A DNA stretch of 55,889 nt from Trichodesmium erythraeum GBRTRLIN201. GTDB taxonomy: Bacteria > Cyanobacteriota > Cyanobacteriia > Cyanobacteriales > Microcoleaceae. Location of the stretch: positions 1 to 55,889 of the forward strand of contig JAGGDU010000160.1 of the NCBI GenBank assembly GCA_018457135.1, given 5' to 3'. Each line of letters begins with the position of its first letter. Position 1 is the stretch's first letter. This document shows positions 7,661-18,075 of this stretch, piece by piece. Below the pieces are notes generated by a model that was not told the origin of the DNA, searched no databases, and was given only the letters and a program-made list of their open reading frames with translations. The translations under genes and the position numbers were made by a program.

Positions 7661-9442
7661 CTATATTTTTTCTAGATGCTTAAACCAAGTAAAATATAAT
7701 CCTATCGACAACAAAATAAACATTAATAATAAAATACCAAAACTATCCCACTGTTTCATCATTAAAATTATTCCCATTAAAAATAAAACCAACTGCCAAG
7801 GAATTGCAATAAATGTTGCCAGAATATCTCGTCGATTTTCTCTTTTAATTTTTGCTTGAATATTGGTTGGTAAATTCTTACTAACTACTCCCCAAAAACC
7901 AAAAGGTCGAGTTACCCGATAAAAATTATCAATCACTTCCAAATTAGTTGATGGAGTTAACAATGTTCCTAAAATACATCCTAAAAAAGAACAAATACTT
8001 GGAACTAAAAACAGAATATATTCTTGAAGTTGAGGCAGATTCAAAAAAGGTAAAATAACTGCTTTTGTCAAAATAGCTCCAACTAAACCTGCACCAGTAC
8101 CAATGGCAAATCCATAACCATTAAATCGCCACCAATACCATCTCAATACTAAAGGAATAAACAACCCAGTTCCTAACCCTAAAGTTAACCATCCCCAAAT
8201 ATCATTAATATTCGTAATATTAAAACTAAAAATTAATCCCAAACTAACAATAACAACCGAAGCTAAACGACCTTGATTAACCAATTGTTGATTATTAGCT
8301 TCAGGTTTAATATAAGCTTGATAAATATCCTTTACCCAATAGGCAGCACTAGCATTAATTATCGAATCAAAAGTTGACATTGCAGCAGCAATAAAACAGG
8401 CAACCAATAAACCTTTAACTCCCGCTGGAATATATTCAGAAATTACAGTAGGCAAGACTAATTCTGGGTCAGAAATTATCTGATTTTTCAAACCATAATC
8501 TATTCCTAATATTGCCAAAGATGTAACCAAAGGCCAGCGAAAAGATAGTAAAAAAATCCAGAATAAAGAAAGTAAACCAGCTTCCCGATCATTCTTAGCA
8601 GCGAAGTAACGTTGAATCATATAACCACCTCCTCCAGCACCGCCTTCTAGAAATACTTTAAAAACATAAAATAACATCACGCCACCAAACAAATTAAAAA
8701 TACTATAATCTCCTGGTAAGTCAATTTTAATTGGTGGAAAAAGACTGCTCCATTCTCTCAAACTCAATTCTTGTAATTGTTCCGTACCTGGAATTGAAAC
8801 CACAAAATTCTCTGGTAAGTTTACTATTTGAAAAGCCAGAAAACAGATATATATAATTGCAACAAAAATCAAAATTCCCTGGAAAACATCTGTCAAAACA
8901 ACCCCATAAAATCCACTTACAGCTGTATAGATAAGAGCCAATAAAATCAGCAATATTCCAGCAACTCTATCATCAATACCTAAAAATCCTCCTAAAAATT
9001 TTCCTCCTCCAAGAGCAAAATAACTCATGGTACCAATAGCAAAAATAATATTAGCAACCGCACTAATAATTCTGGCTATATTTCCTTCCCTATTCTTACC
9101 AAAACGTAACTCCATCCATTCTGCAATAGTCATTACTTGAGCCCGACGATTCCACTTTCCCATAAACGTCATTAGGAACGCCATAATTAATACAACTCCA
9201 CCCCGAATTTCAATAAAAAAGCCCTTAGTTCCCAGAGAATAGACTAAAGAAGTTAATAGCATAGTACCAGCTAAATCAGTATTAGAAGCCATACCAGAAG
9301 CACCCAAAATCCACCAAGGAAGATTACGATTTCCGAGAAAGTAAGACTCTATTCCTGTCGATGCTTTTCTTTGTATAAAAAATCCAAAGATTACTATAAA
9401 TAACAGATAAATTGTAACAATTATATAATCAATTTTTTCCAT
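7661..9442 (-). CDS. Sodium:solute symporter (SSS family)
   Basis: A 593-residue polytopic protein of the SSS family, importing a small solute with sodium across the plasma membrane. N-terminal features are YFLGNRNLPWWILGASGMASNT and the following helices; a conserved central region reads FEGVxQ-like FLEGGAGGGGYMIQRYFAAKND, the typical RxxxAK loop after the sixth helix; the C-terminal half keeps FIAAAMSTFDSIINASAAYWVKD, the usual sodium-site serine/threonine helix. About 13-14 hydrophobic segments are seen, as in SGLT-like members. The substrate cannot be told from sequence. The gene is leftward and stands alone, about 160 bp before the TspO gene's stop codon, so the two may or may not be co-transcribed. 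Confidence 0.9.
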   Translation of the reverse strand: MEKIDYIIVTIYLLFIVIFGFFIQRKASTGIESYFLGNRNLPWWILGASGMASNTDLAGTMLLTSLVYSLGTKGFFIEIRGGVVLIMAFLMTFMGKWNRRAQVMTIAEWMELRFGKNREGNIARIISAVANIIFAIGTMSYFALGGGKFLGGFLGIDDRVAGILLILLALIYTAVSGFYGVVLTDVFQGILIFVAIIYICFLAFQIVNLPENFVVSIPGTEQLQELSLREWSSLFPPIKIDLPGDYSIFNLFGGVMLFYVFKVFLEGGAGGGGYMIQRYFAAKNDREAGLLSLFWIFLLSFRWPLVTSLAILGIDYGLKNQIISDPELVLPTVISEYIPAGVKGLLVACFIAAAMSTFDSIINASAAYWVKDIYQAYIKPEANNQQLVNQGRLASVVIVSLGLIFSFNITNINDIWGWLTLGLGTGLFIPLVLRWYWWRFNGYGFAIGTGAGLVGAILTKAVILPFLNLPQLQEYILFLVPSICSFLGCILGTLLTPSTNLEVIDNFYRVTRPFGFWGVVSKNLPTNIQAKIKRENRRDILATFIAIPWQLVLFLMGIILMMKQWDSFGILLLMFILLSIGLYFTWFKHLEKI

Positions 9443-9599
9443 AAAAATATCTCTAAATCAAAAAAAATTAGCCTTCAAAATTTAAGTATTGAGTTCATTT
9501 TTTTTGATGTGTAAGAATGAGATTTAAACCTCTACCTCTAAAGCTGATAGCTAGTTAATTAATTTGAGTAATATTAATACTGTAGGTTGGTCAATATTA

Positions 9600-10073
9600 C
9601 TAACTCTCAGAATTAATATTACTCATTTCCCAAGTAGTATAAGTACCAATAGGACTCCAAAATATATAGGGTAATAATAAAATTATTGCCCAACTATTAA
9701 TTTGCCAGATACTCAAAATTAGGATTATACTTAATACAAAACCAGTTCCCCCAATAATTGTTCCTACCTGCAAATTTTGTGTCCTAAACATAACAGGTGT
9801 GTAAGCTATTGTCACTATTTCTAATAATAAATATAGTGCCATCAATAACCAAGTTTTTTGAGTTCCTGGTTCTTGTTCCCAAATAATATATGCAGACCAA
9901 CCGCCACAAATAAAAATCGTCGTCCAAATTAAGGGTATTAATCTTTCAAAAGTTAACCAACTTGGTCTTTGTAAACGTCTAAACCATTGAACATCACTAG
10001 AACGAATAAAGAAATTACTACTAAATGGTATTAAGAAAGTAACACTGCCAATTATTACCCAAGATTTAATCAT
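9600..10073 (-). CDS. TspO/MBR family protein
   Basis: A 157-residue membrane protein of the TspO/MBR (translocator protein) family, usual length 150-160. Five hydrophobic segments are visible. Family marks are RRLQRPSWLTFERLIPLIWT after the first helix, WSAYIIWE in the second helix, and the C-terminal LPYIFWSPIGTYTTWEM. Bacterial TspO binds porphyrins and related tetrapyrroles in the envelope and affects stress responses and pigment genes; whether that applies here is inference. It sits upstream of the symporter gene in the same direction, separated by about 160 bp. The start ATG at 10073 fits the family N-terminus. Confidence 0.9.
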   Translation of the reverse strand: MIKSWVIIGSVTFLIPFSSNFFIRSSDVQWFRRLQRPSWLTFERLIPLIWTTIFICGGWSAYIIWEQEPGTQKTWLLMALYLLLEIVTIAYTPVMFRTQNLQVGTIIGGTGFVLSIILILSIWQINSWAIILLLPYIFWSPIGTYTTWEMSNINSES

Positions 10074-10542
10074 TTTTTTTGTAGTTTATCGTTGTATAGT
10101 AAACGCGAAAAAATTTAACTATTTAGCTACTGAAGTTTAGAAATCACTAGAAAATATAAAAGTGAAAAACATAATAATTAGTCAAACAAAATAAGTAACA
10201 AATAGTTTTTAATATGTACTTAAAACAACCTCTCTTTAAGTATAATTATCTTGAACAAGATATTCAATTAGTACGTTGACATTTTTCAAGGGTAAAAATG
10301 CCAAGCAGTTACTTTTTTTCAGGTAACGTAAATAATCAGCTATTAGGCATCTATTTATAAAAATAACTCAAACTTAGCTAGATATATCAGGAAACAGGTT
10401 AATTAAATATAAAACATTTACTCTGTCAGTGTTTGATGCTATTTTTAATTTTTTTTTGCCCAAGTACTGATATTACCCAACAAAAACAATTGTCAAAAAT
10501 TTATTTTCTGTGATTAACAAACATTAGCGATATACAAATTAA
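10074..10542. other. Gene-free stretch
   Basis: About 470 bp of AT-rich sequence between tspO and a hypothetical gene, both on the minus strand. No gene or RNA was recognised. Confidence 0.45.
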
Positions 10543-11175
10543 TTAATCAAGTCGATGATTTTGTTCTACTTCTATACTAGACTCATCCTCATCATCTTCA
10601 GGAATAAGAAAATTACCATTTTGAGGTTGTAAAACAGCTTTAATTGTTTTCATAAAACGATTTGATGAAACTTTACCATTAAGTTTTTGACGTGCTTTTA
10701 CTTTTTTAACTAGATGTCGCATTACAGATAAATCTAATTCATCTATAAAATGATCAGCAATTCTTTCTCCCATTACATCAATTGCTTCCGAATACTGATC
10801 TTTCAACATTTCTATTGCTGCATAACCTTCATTATTAACTTGTTCTAAAGTATCATTTACTCCATCATTGGTATAATTATTATATTGACCATTATCTATC
10901 AGATTATTTTTGTATTCTTGGACAGATTTTTGTGACTTAATTTGACGATGTTCTATAAAAGTTTGATATTCAATAATGCTCATGCCAAGATTGTAAATAT
11001 GATGGTGTACATGATCTATTAAATCAACTTCATCTGGGCTATAGTAACCCAGACTACTATCAATATTATGTAATTGAGCCCAACTTTTTAGGTTTTTTTC
11101 ATCCTGTAAGTTGTATCTTTCTAACATTTGAATGGTAGTTAAATCACTTTGTGGCCTTACTTTAAAATCGCTCAT
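10543..11175 (-). CDS. Hypothetical protein, helical, acidic tail
   Basis: A 210-residue soluble protein that I do not recognise. It is rich in polar residues and predicted helices. A His-rich stretch IDHVHHHIYNLGM lies near 54-66, a Tyr/Asn-rich linker near 86-105, a Lys/Arg-rich helix VMRHLVKKVKARQKLNGK near 152-170, and an acidic tail PEDDEDESSIE. No signal peptide or membrane segment. It stands alone on the minus strand with long gene-free flanks. An AT-rich palindromic TATATGATATAT region lies just upstream of its start (about 11210-11240), possibly its promoter. Confidence 0.55.
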   Translation of the reverse strand: MSDFKVRPQSDLTTIQMLERYNLQDEKNLKSWAQLHNIDSSLGYYSPDEVDLIDHVHHHIYNLGMSIIEYQTFIEHRQIKSQKSVQEYKNNLIDNGQYNNYTNDGVNDTLEQVNNEGYAAIEMLKDQYSEAIDVMGERIADHFIDELDLSVMRHLVKKVKARQKLNGKVSSNRFMKTIKAVLQPQNGNFLIPEDDEDESSIEVEQNHRLD

Positions 11176-11748
11176 TAATCAATTCTCCCTAAAATTATTT
11201 CAGATATATTTATATGATATATTATATGATATATATTAACTTTAAAGATACTTTAAGTTATCAATTATGGATGAGAATAGAATCAAATTTTTATCAGTTG
11301 TATATAACTCTGAAAAACTTATAAAAATAAAATTTCAACTCAATAAATATTCCTGGTTAATCTTAAAAACAAATAAGAGAATATTATGTTTATAGAAAAT
11401 TAATTTTAGTTGTGTCAAATACTGGCTGCTTTTAGTCAAAATGTAATAAGCAACAGGCAAGAATATTTATCAGAATTTTTACTGTTTTTTCTTAAATAAC
11501 CAGAATAACCAGATTTTTTTTAGATATTATTTAAAAACGTTATATATGCCATCCAATAATATGGATAATAACTGTAATCTTACAACTTAAATTTATTAGT
11601 AAATAGTAAAAAAAGTAATTTATTTAGATTTTTCTTTGTTTACAACTTTTATAAATAATTTCTACTATAATAGAGTATCATTTACAATTAAAAAGTTAAC
11701 TGTTACTTAATAATTAAAAATTAAACTGTTAATATAGAAGCTATAACT
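11176..11748. other. Gene-free divergent spacer
   Basis: About 570 bp between two divergently transcribed genes. It is strongly AT-rich and includes repeated GATATATTATATGATATAT words close to the left-hand gene. No open frame or RNA gene was recognised. Confidence 0.45.
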
Positions 11749-12087
11749 ATGCCTGTATATGATTATTTCTGTCCAAGTAATAACCAAAAACTAGAAGTTT
11801 GGCACAGCATAAATGAAAATGTCACAACTTGGGGTCAGCTATGTAAGTTAGCTAGATGTGATGTCGGTGAAACTTCAGAAGACACTCCTGTGAAACGTAT
11901 GATCAGTGCCCCTAGAGTAATAATAGAAATGGGAATTAGTGATCTAAAAAGCCACGGATTTAGTAAATTAGTAAAACGAGATCAAGGAGTTTATGAAAAC
12001 CTAACAGCAACAAATGATGAAAGTCGCATAGTTAATATAAATGATCATAGTACCTATCCTAATTTTCCAGACAAATTAGGAGACTAA
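11749..12087 (+). CDS. FmdB-like zinc-ribbon family protein
   Basis: A 112-residue protein whose opening, MPVYDYFCPSNNQKLEVWHSI, matches the start of cyanobacterial proteins related to the FmdB/CxxC zinc-ribbon regulatory group. Cysteines near residues 8, 33 and 38 (YFC, QLCKLARC) are visible, but the usual paired CxxC is degenerate, so zinc binding is doubtful. A short conserved VKRMISAPRVI segment follows. The remainder is polar. It is a single gene with no operon partner. The molecular role of this cyanobacterial group is not known. Confidence 0.65.
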   Translation: MPVYDYFCPSNNQKLEVWHSINENVTTWGQLCKLARCDVGETSEDTPVKRMISAPRVIIEMGISDLKSHGFSKLVKRDQGVYENLTATNDESRIVNINDHSTYPNFPDKLGD

Positions 12088-12494
12088 AATTTTACACAAA
12101 TCTCCTATTTCCATCTCCACGAATTTGCTACCTATTGATCTATAAAATTAGAATTATCAAACCTTTGTAGCGCAAGTATATTGCTAGATAAAACTATACC
12201 TCACCCTTGAAGCTATCTGCTTAAAAATTGAAATACTTTACAGCTATAACCAATAGTTTTGAATTAAACATCTAATTTTTTGCAGAACATTCCGGCAAGG
12301 AAATACTTAAAGTCATAGTATTCAAATTAATGATTAATAATAGACTTTTTTTTTAAAGATTCTCCCGCCGTTATGTTCCCGTTCCCAAATTGGTATTTGT
12401 GGAGAGATATAATGAGTAAAAAACTGCTGATAATTTCCAAAGGACTTGGGAAATTTAGTTATTTTTCATTTGTGATAACCTAAAACCTAACCAC
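12088..12494. other. Gene-free convergent spacer
   Basis: About 400 bp between convergent genes. No gene was seen. No clear stem with a T-run was picked out by eye. Confidence 0.4.
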
Positions 12495-12878
12495 TTATTC
12501 TTTTCCAGACAAAAACTCTCGCAAACGAAGCAAACTAAAAGTTTGACCCAAATTTATAGGAAACATAGATATTCCTTCTAGACGAGACTGTATCCAACCA
12601 TCTCCCCAGTACCACTCATGAAATCCATCAATGCTTTGACTAAGGAGTAATCTCAAACAATTAGGCCCTACTACATCAACATAATGCTTAATTTCTATTA
12701 GGCCAACCGAAGTTTGAAACTTTACACCTTCAGATAATTGTTCTGGTAGTCCAGGAGAAAAATTCTGAGGCCATAACCATGTTTGTAACTGAGATGGACG
12801 TAACAAACTATCTCTTATGGTAGCTTCGGCAGCTTCTATCTCAATCCTGAGATGGCTTTTTTGAAAAGTACCTAACAT
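12495..12878 (-). CDS. Conserved cyanobacterial protein, possibly SRPBCC-like
   Basis: A 127-residue protein. The arrangement, with an N-terminal strand and helix (LRIEIEAAEATIRDSLLRPSQLQTWLWP), several central strands rich in aromatic residues (GFHEWYWGDGWIQSRLEGISM) and a final helix (FSLLRLREFL), suggests the SRPBCC/START-like helix-grip fold. That assignment rests on pattern and order of elements, not on a diagnostic motif. It is leftward, with its start facing the hslO promoter about 250 bp away. Ligand and role unknown. Confidence 0.6.
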   Translation of the reverse strand: MLGTFQKSHLRIEIEAAEATIRDSLLRPSQLQTWLWPQNFSPGLPEQLSEGVKFQTSVGLIEIKHYVDVVGPNCLRLLLSQSIDGFHEWYWGDGWIQSRLEGISMFPINLGQTFSLLRLREFLSGKE

Positions 12879-13133
12879 AATAATCTAGTAACTAGTAACA
12901 GTAGATATCAATTTACAGCAGATAACTCTAAGGGTGGGGTACAGCTATAGTAGACAACATGCCCGGGATACGAAACTTTTTATTTAAAAGTCGCTTGCTC
13001 GAGCGATATCTTCTTAAACCTTGTAATTCATATACTTAAAATCTGCTGTATCCCAGACAAATTTTACCTGTAGTATTCCAACAGGGTTATGATAAAGAAG
13101 TCATAATTATTAGGCAATGTAAGGATTTCTCCA

Positions 13134-14069
13134 ATGGCAGATCAACTAATTAGAGCTATGGCAGCAGAAGGCGGCATTCGTGCTGTTGGTGTAATTACCA
13201 CTCGCTTAACCGAAGAAGCAAGACAACGACATAAGCTTTCTTGGGTAGCCTCTGTAGTTCTTGGCCGAACAATGGCAGCCGGACTATTATTAGCCTCTAG
13301 TATGAAAACTCCAGAATCAAGAGTTAACATTAGGGTCCAGGGCAATGGTCCATTAGGAGAGGTACTAGTTGATGCTGGCCTAGATGGAACTGTACGAGGT
13401 TATGTTAATAATCCTACCATTGAGCTATTACCAAATAAAATTGGCAAACATGATATAGGAAAAGCAGTAGGCAATCAAGGCTACTTATATATAGTAAGAG
13501 ATATCGGCTATGGTTATCCATACTCCGGTACGGTAGAATTAGTATCTGGAGAAATTGGAGATGACATTACCCATTATTTAGCAAAATCAGAACAAACGCC
13601 ATCAGCTTTAGTGCTAGGAGTATTCGTCGATAAAGAAGGAGTACAGACGGCAGGAGGAATTTTGTTGCAGGTTATGCCCAAAGTAGCTATAGATGAAGAA
13701 TTAGTTCAAGTCTTAGAATCTCGTATAGCTTCTCTATCAGGATTTACTTCTTTACTGCACTCAGGCAAGACATTACCAGAAATTTTCCAAGAACTTTTGG
13801 GAGATATGGGCTTAAATATATTACCCGAAGCTCAAATAGTTCGTTTTAAATGTGACTGTTCTATGGAAAAAGTATTGCGGGCTTTAAGAATGTTTGGTGT
13901 AGACGAACTACAAAATATGATTGAAGAAGATAAGGGTGCCGAGGTAACCTGTGAATTTTGTTCACAATTGTATCAAGCAAGTCCAAAAGAGCTCACACAA
14001 ATTATTCAAGACTTACAACAACCTTCTACAGAAGTTCCTCTTGGACAATTACGTAGGTCATCTCATTAA
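13134..14069 (+). CDS. hslO: Hsp33 redox-regulated chaperonin
   Basis: A 311-residue Hsp33, a cytoplasmic holdase chaperone activated by oxidation. The N-terminal domain starts MADQLIRAMAAEGGIRAVGV and contains the substrate-binding core (about 1-180); the linker and the C-terminal redox switch follow. The zinc-binding cysteines are all present: C240 and C242 (CDC) and C273 and C276 (CEFC), matching the family's CxC-CxxC pattern. The start ATG is preceded by AAGGA at a normal distance. Length and motifs are typical; nothing is broken. It appears monocistronic, with gene-free DNA on both sides of the coding strand. Confidence 0.97.
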   Translation: MADQLIRAMAAEGGIRAVGVITTRLTEEARQRHKLSWVASVVLGRTMAAGLLLASSMKTPESRVNIRVQGNGPLGEVLVDAGLDGTVRGYVNNPTIELLPNKIGKHDIGKAVGNQGYLYIVRDIGYGYPYSGTVELVSGEIGDDITHYLAKSEQTPSALVLGVFVDKEGVQTAGGILLQVMPKVAIDEELVQVLESRIASLSGFTSLLHSGKTLPEIFQELLGDMGLNILPEAQIVRFKCDCSMEKVLRALRMFGVDELQNMIEEDKGAEVTCEFCSQLYQASPKELTQIIQDLQQPSTEVPLGQLRRSSH

Positions 14070-15903
14070 TACCTTCTAAATATCTAGACATCTCTAAATA
14101 TGCCTCCCATCAGCGAGGTGAAAGTGATTTTTGAATTATATTTCCACCGCCCTACTGGAAAAGTTGGTTAATATGCCACTCAATTACTGGATGTGATATT
14201 TCCTCTTGGATTTTTATGAAATATATATTAGGAAGTAGTAAACAGCCCAGTACAAGTCAACTCCATTATTGATGCTTGAACCAGAGGATTTTAGTATCCT
14301 TATCAAATGTTAATATTAAAAAACTATTGGGCAATTTATTAGAATAACATTGCTAAAATAGTTCCATTGTGTAATGTGGTGCATATTGATATCTAAAATT
14401 TAAGCTGTAAAAGGTATTTAGCAATGAGTCTTCTAGCAAAATTTTAGTTGATCAGCCCACTAAACATTCTCTACTGTAGATATTTGTCTAGGATTATCTA
14501 TAAAATTAGACTTTAGAAAACAGCATATGAGTCAACTTCTGGTATTATGCTTTATGGCGACCCTGATGAGCATTTTAATTACGGCTGGCTGATTAAATCT
14601 AAAAAACTGATATAGTAAGGATTTAAGGTATTTTACATCAGATATTATACCCTATTTTTAGCTAAAATGTATCAAGTATAAGCTATCTATAATTTATGCT
14701 CTACATACAGAATAGTAGGCCAGTGTGACATGGCACCAGAAAATTTTGAGCTGCCATTTAATGGCCAGCATTTTCTAGGTAATCCTTGGGTAGTGATAGC
14801 TAGTTTAATTGCTTCACAGGACTTGGTCGATGAATATGCGATCAATTTCTCTATATAAATAGGAGTGCCTGAGTTAAATTTTAGAATGGCATTAGGGGCG
14901 TTAATTATTAAAGAAGATTTAGAGTTTAGTCATAAAGAAGCTGTAAAACTTTTTTGGGGAGAAAACTGATTGTATTGACAATGTTTTATAGCCATTGAGT
15001 TCTATAGTAATTAACCAAATTTCGACCCCTCAAATTTGGTTCATCTTAGACAAAGAATAGGTGCTGAAGCCCATACATCAAATTAATTTATATATGATTA
15101 TCAAAACGAAGGATGAAAAAAAAGAAAAATGAAGATAAAAAAAACAACAAAATTATAATAAATAAAGCACATAAAAAAAATCAATGAAATAAATTAATCA
15201 TATATGCAACCTGCGCTAATGATAATATTATCTATATTGCATAATTAAATCTATTAAAATATGGTAAGAAAATTAATAGAAAAAATAACGCGTCTTCTTC
15301 TTTTTTAAAGATGTTTTTTATCTAATTTTATATTTGATTTGCATAAAAACCTGATCTTGAGTATTGTTTAATTATTGAAAATTGTAGTTAAATTAATTAT
15401 AATAATTAGAAAAAAGGAGAAGTCTATTCTAAGAATAATTCAGGTGCTTTAATATTTGTTCAGTAAACTCTCATTTATTCAGTAAAGTCAGATTTTACTT
15501 CTAGATTGATTGGTTTTTCAAGACTATTGGAGTTAGGTATCTAAAATGTCCTAATAGTAGGGGTGAGTTCTAGTTTAAATTAAAGAGTTTAACAATTCTT
15601 AGAAATAAATTAGCTGGAAAATCTCACCCATAAAATTAGCTGTGTGGTTACACTATACTTCCTATAGAAAAAATAATGTGGGTCTTGAAGCAACTTTTTG
15701 AGAAATAAATTTTGAGTATTCATAAAAATAGATTTAATTTCTGTATTATGAATAGACATTAAGATTTATCATAACATATTAAGGTTGCATATTGACCAAA
15801 AGTAGTGTATATCTAAGAACCGCATATAATTAAATTAATTTAATTTGAATTTAGATGAAAGCTTGTTTGTAGGCTAAATCAACCGGAAAGTAATGAGACG
15901 TTA
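14070..15903. other. Long gene-free region with IS debris
   Basis: This 1.8-kb region separates hslO from the next gene. The only recognisable content is a decayed transposase (14730-15008, listed separately). A pair of GGTGAG / CTCACC words flanks about 70 bp near 15557-15630, reminiscent of the hairpin arms at 5795-5856. The remainder is AT-rich with no usable frame. Confidence 0.5.
14730..15008 (+). pseudogene. Decayed transposase N-terminus (IS1182-like)
   Basis: One frame reads FELPFNGQHFLGNPWVVIASLI, then DLVDEYAINF, a stop (TAA near 14856), FRMALGALIIKEDLEFS, then EN, stop, LY, stop, QCFIAIEFY. This follows the order of the N-terminal part of IS1182/IS5-like transposases, which typically have a WV..A..I segment, EEYA, FRMALGALIIKE and ENPYLQYFIG. 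Several stops interrupt it and the catalytic DDE part is missing. It is a relic of an old insertion, not a functional gene. Confidence 0.7.
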
Positions 15904-18075
15904 ATGTATTCATTGCTTGCTGCTCAGGATAAAGCATATATGAATGAAAAGCACAAAACTATAGGCCAAGGCCGGATACTATCACAGATGAAGCCAAGAG
16001 ACGAAACTCAATGGCAATTGTCTGAACCTCGGAAAAACCGGCAAGAAAGGCTGCAGGAAATTAGAGCAAATGGTAGTCAGATCAAGACTTACAAATCTCC
16101 TGCAAAATACTCCAATCAACAAAAAAAATCAGTTTCCCAAATCAAAAAAACTGAGTCAAAAAAAGGGAAATCTACAAACAATCTAGGGTCTATCTATGGG
16201 CCTTTATTGATACTACTACTGGTGATAGTTCCGACTGGAGCTAGCATAACAGCTATCTCAGCTTTATTGAAGTTACCCTATAATGAAGATTGTGAGTCAA
16301 CTTACTGGCGTACTGCATCTGCTAGTAAACGTCTTTATTGTGCCCAGTTGTTAGCGACTTCTCCAACTCTTGATAGTTTGCTTAAAGCAATTGATTTAGT
16401 AGATGTTTTATCCAATGAGCATCCAATGCGTCCACAAGTAGATAGTTATATTGAAATGTGGTCAAAAAAAATATTGTCCTTGGGAGATTTAGCTTTTCAA
16501 GATGGAAAATTAGAAGAAGCTATTACCATTGCTGAAAGAGTCCCCCAGAAAGTGCCAGCTTACTCACTGGTAGAACAACAGATTCAAGAGTGGCAAAAAA
16601 CTTGGAATCAAGCGGAAGGAAATTACCAGCAGACTCAAGAATATTTGCGTGAAGAAGAATGGCATCAAGCTTCAATAGAAGCTTCTCGTTTATTATCAGT
16701 GCCAAATGTTCACTGGGGAACAAAAAAATATCAGAAATTAATTAATGATATTAAAAAAACTCGTAAAGAGGGTGCTAAATTAGAAGAAGTACGAGAACTT
16801 GGAGAAGCAGGTGGACTAAATAATCTGACTAATGGGATTAAACAAGCTCAAGAAATTGAAGAAAATAGCTATCTCTATCAGAAAGCTAAAAAGTTAATAG
16901 TAAATTTGGGAAAAAAAGTAATAGATATAGCTTTAGTCAAATTAAACGCAGGAAATTGGCAAGAGGCACTTGAAGATGTCAATAAGGTTCCCAAAAATGA
17001 TGCCTTACTGGAATTAGTAGAAGATATAGAAGTTTTAGCTCGTGCCCATTCCCCAGCTAATTTATCTACAATAGCAGGATATAAAGATGCTATTGCTCAA
17101 GTAAAAAGACTTAAGGCTGAACGACCTTTTTACAGCAAAGCTCAAGAGTTAATTAGTCTTTGGGAACAAGAAATAGCAGATGTGACTATTATTGAAGAAG
17201 GAAAAAAACTAGCCTTACCTAGAGGAATTAGTGATTTTAAAGCAGCGATCGCTAAAGTTCAGACTATTTCTCCCTATAACCCTCGTGGAAAAGAAGCAAC
17301 TACTTTGATAAAAGCTTGGAGTAAAGAACTACAGAGACAAGAGGATCAGCCTTTTTTGGAGAAAGCCAAAAAATTAGCAAGCTTTGGTGATATGAGTTCT
17401 CTACAAGCAGCAATTTCTGAAGCCAGTCAAATTGGTAGAGGTAGAACTCTATATCAGGAAGCTCAAAGTCAAATTAATAGGTGGACAGAACAAGTTGAAC
17501 GTTTTCAAGACCAACCAATTATTGCTCAAGCAGAACTTCTAGCGTCTTCAGGTAAGATAGAACAGGCAATTACCAAAGCTCAAGAAATCAAATCAGGTAG
17601 AATCCTCTATAATCAAGCCAGAGCTAAAATTCAACAGTGGCAAGCTCAACAAGATACCAAAATTAAATTAGAAAGTGCTCGTCAAGTAGCGCAAACAGCA
17701 ACAACAGATGCTTATGTTACAGCAATTGGTTTAGCACAACAAGTACCAACTTCTAGTTCTAGGCAATTAGAAGCTTCTCAATTGATTAATCAATGGAGTC
17801 AACAAATATTGTTAATTGCTATGGAGGTTGTGAAGCAAGATGTGCCACGAGCCATCTCAATTGCTAGGAAAATTCCGACGAGTACTCTAGCTTATAATTC
17901 AGCTCAGAGTCAAATTAGTATTTGGCAAAGTTGGCTTAACCTTTCTGAGCCTGTAGAAGATCGGACTCTACCTTCAGACCCATATCAGGAGTCGAGGGCA
18001 GAAAAATCAAGGATTTTAACGGATGAGAGAGATAAACCTTTGGTATCTACACCAAAATTTACTGACAATAACTAA
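15904..18075 (+). CDS. Large single-pass membrane protein with about 60-residue helical repeats
   Basis: A 723-residue protein. Residues 1-90 are basic and polar, and one transmembrane segment lies at about 97-120 (YGPLLILLLVIVPTGASITAI). The large C-terminal part (about 150-670) is made of loosely repeated helical units with the recurring pattern A.......SG....AI..A..I......Y..A...I..W, for example QAQSQINRW, QARAKIQQW and SAQSQISIW. It resembles TPR-like solenoids and is a conserved cyanobacterial type sometimes labelled chromosome-segregation-ATPase-like, but it has no Walker motifs. The first ATG was chosen; a second ATG at codon 13 is possible. Cellular role unknown; probably a periplasmic or lumenal protein-binding scaffold. 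Confidence 0.7.
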   Translation: MYSLLAAQDKAYMNEKHKTIGQGRILSQMKPRDETQWQLSEPRKNRQERLQEIRANGSQIKTYKSPAKYSNQQKKSVSQIKKTESKKGKSTNNLGSIYGPLLILLLVIVPTGASITAISALLKLPYNEDCESTYWRTASASKRLYCAQLLATSPTLDSLLKAIDLVDVLSNEHPMRPQVDSYIEMWSKKILSLGDLAFQDGKLEEAITIAERVPQKVPAYSLVEQQIQEWQKTWNQAEGNYQQTQEYLREEEWHQASIEASRLLSVPNVHWGTKKYQKLINDIKKTRKEGAKLEEVRELGEAGGLNNLTNGIKQAQEIEENSYLYQKAKKLIVNLGKKVIDIALVKLNAGNWQEALEDVNKVPKNDALLELVEDIEVLARAHSPANLSTIAGYKDAIAQVKRLKAERPFYSKAQELISLWEQEIADVTIIEEGKKLALPRGISDFKAAIAKVQTISPYNPRGKEATTLIKAWSKELQRQEDQPFLEKAKKLASFGDMSSLQAAISEASQIGRGRTLYQEAQSQINRWTEQVERFQDQPIIAQAELLASSGKIEQAITKAQEIKSGRILYNQARAKIQQWQAQQDTKIKLESARQVAQTATTDAYVTAIGLAQQVPTSSSRQLEASQLINQWSQQILLIAMEVVKQDVPRAISIARKIPTSTLAYNSAQSQISIWQSWLNLSEPVEDRTLPSDPYQESRAEKSRILTDERDKPLVSTPKFTDNN

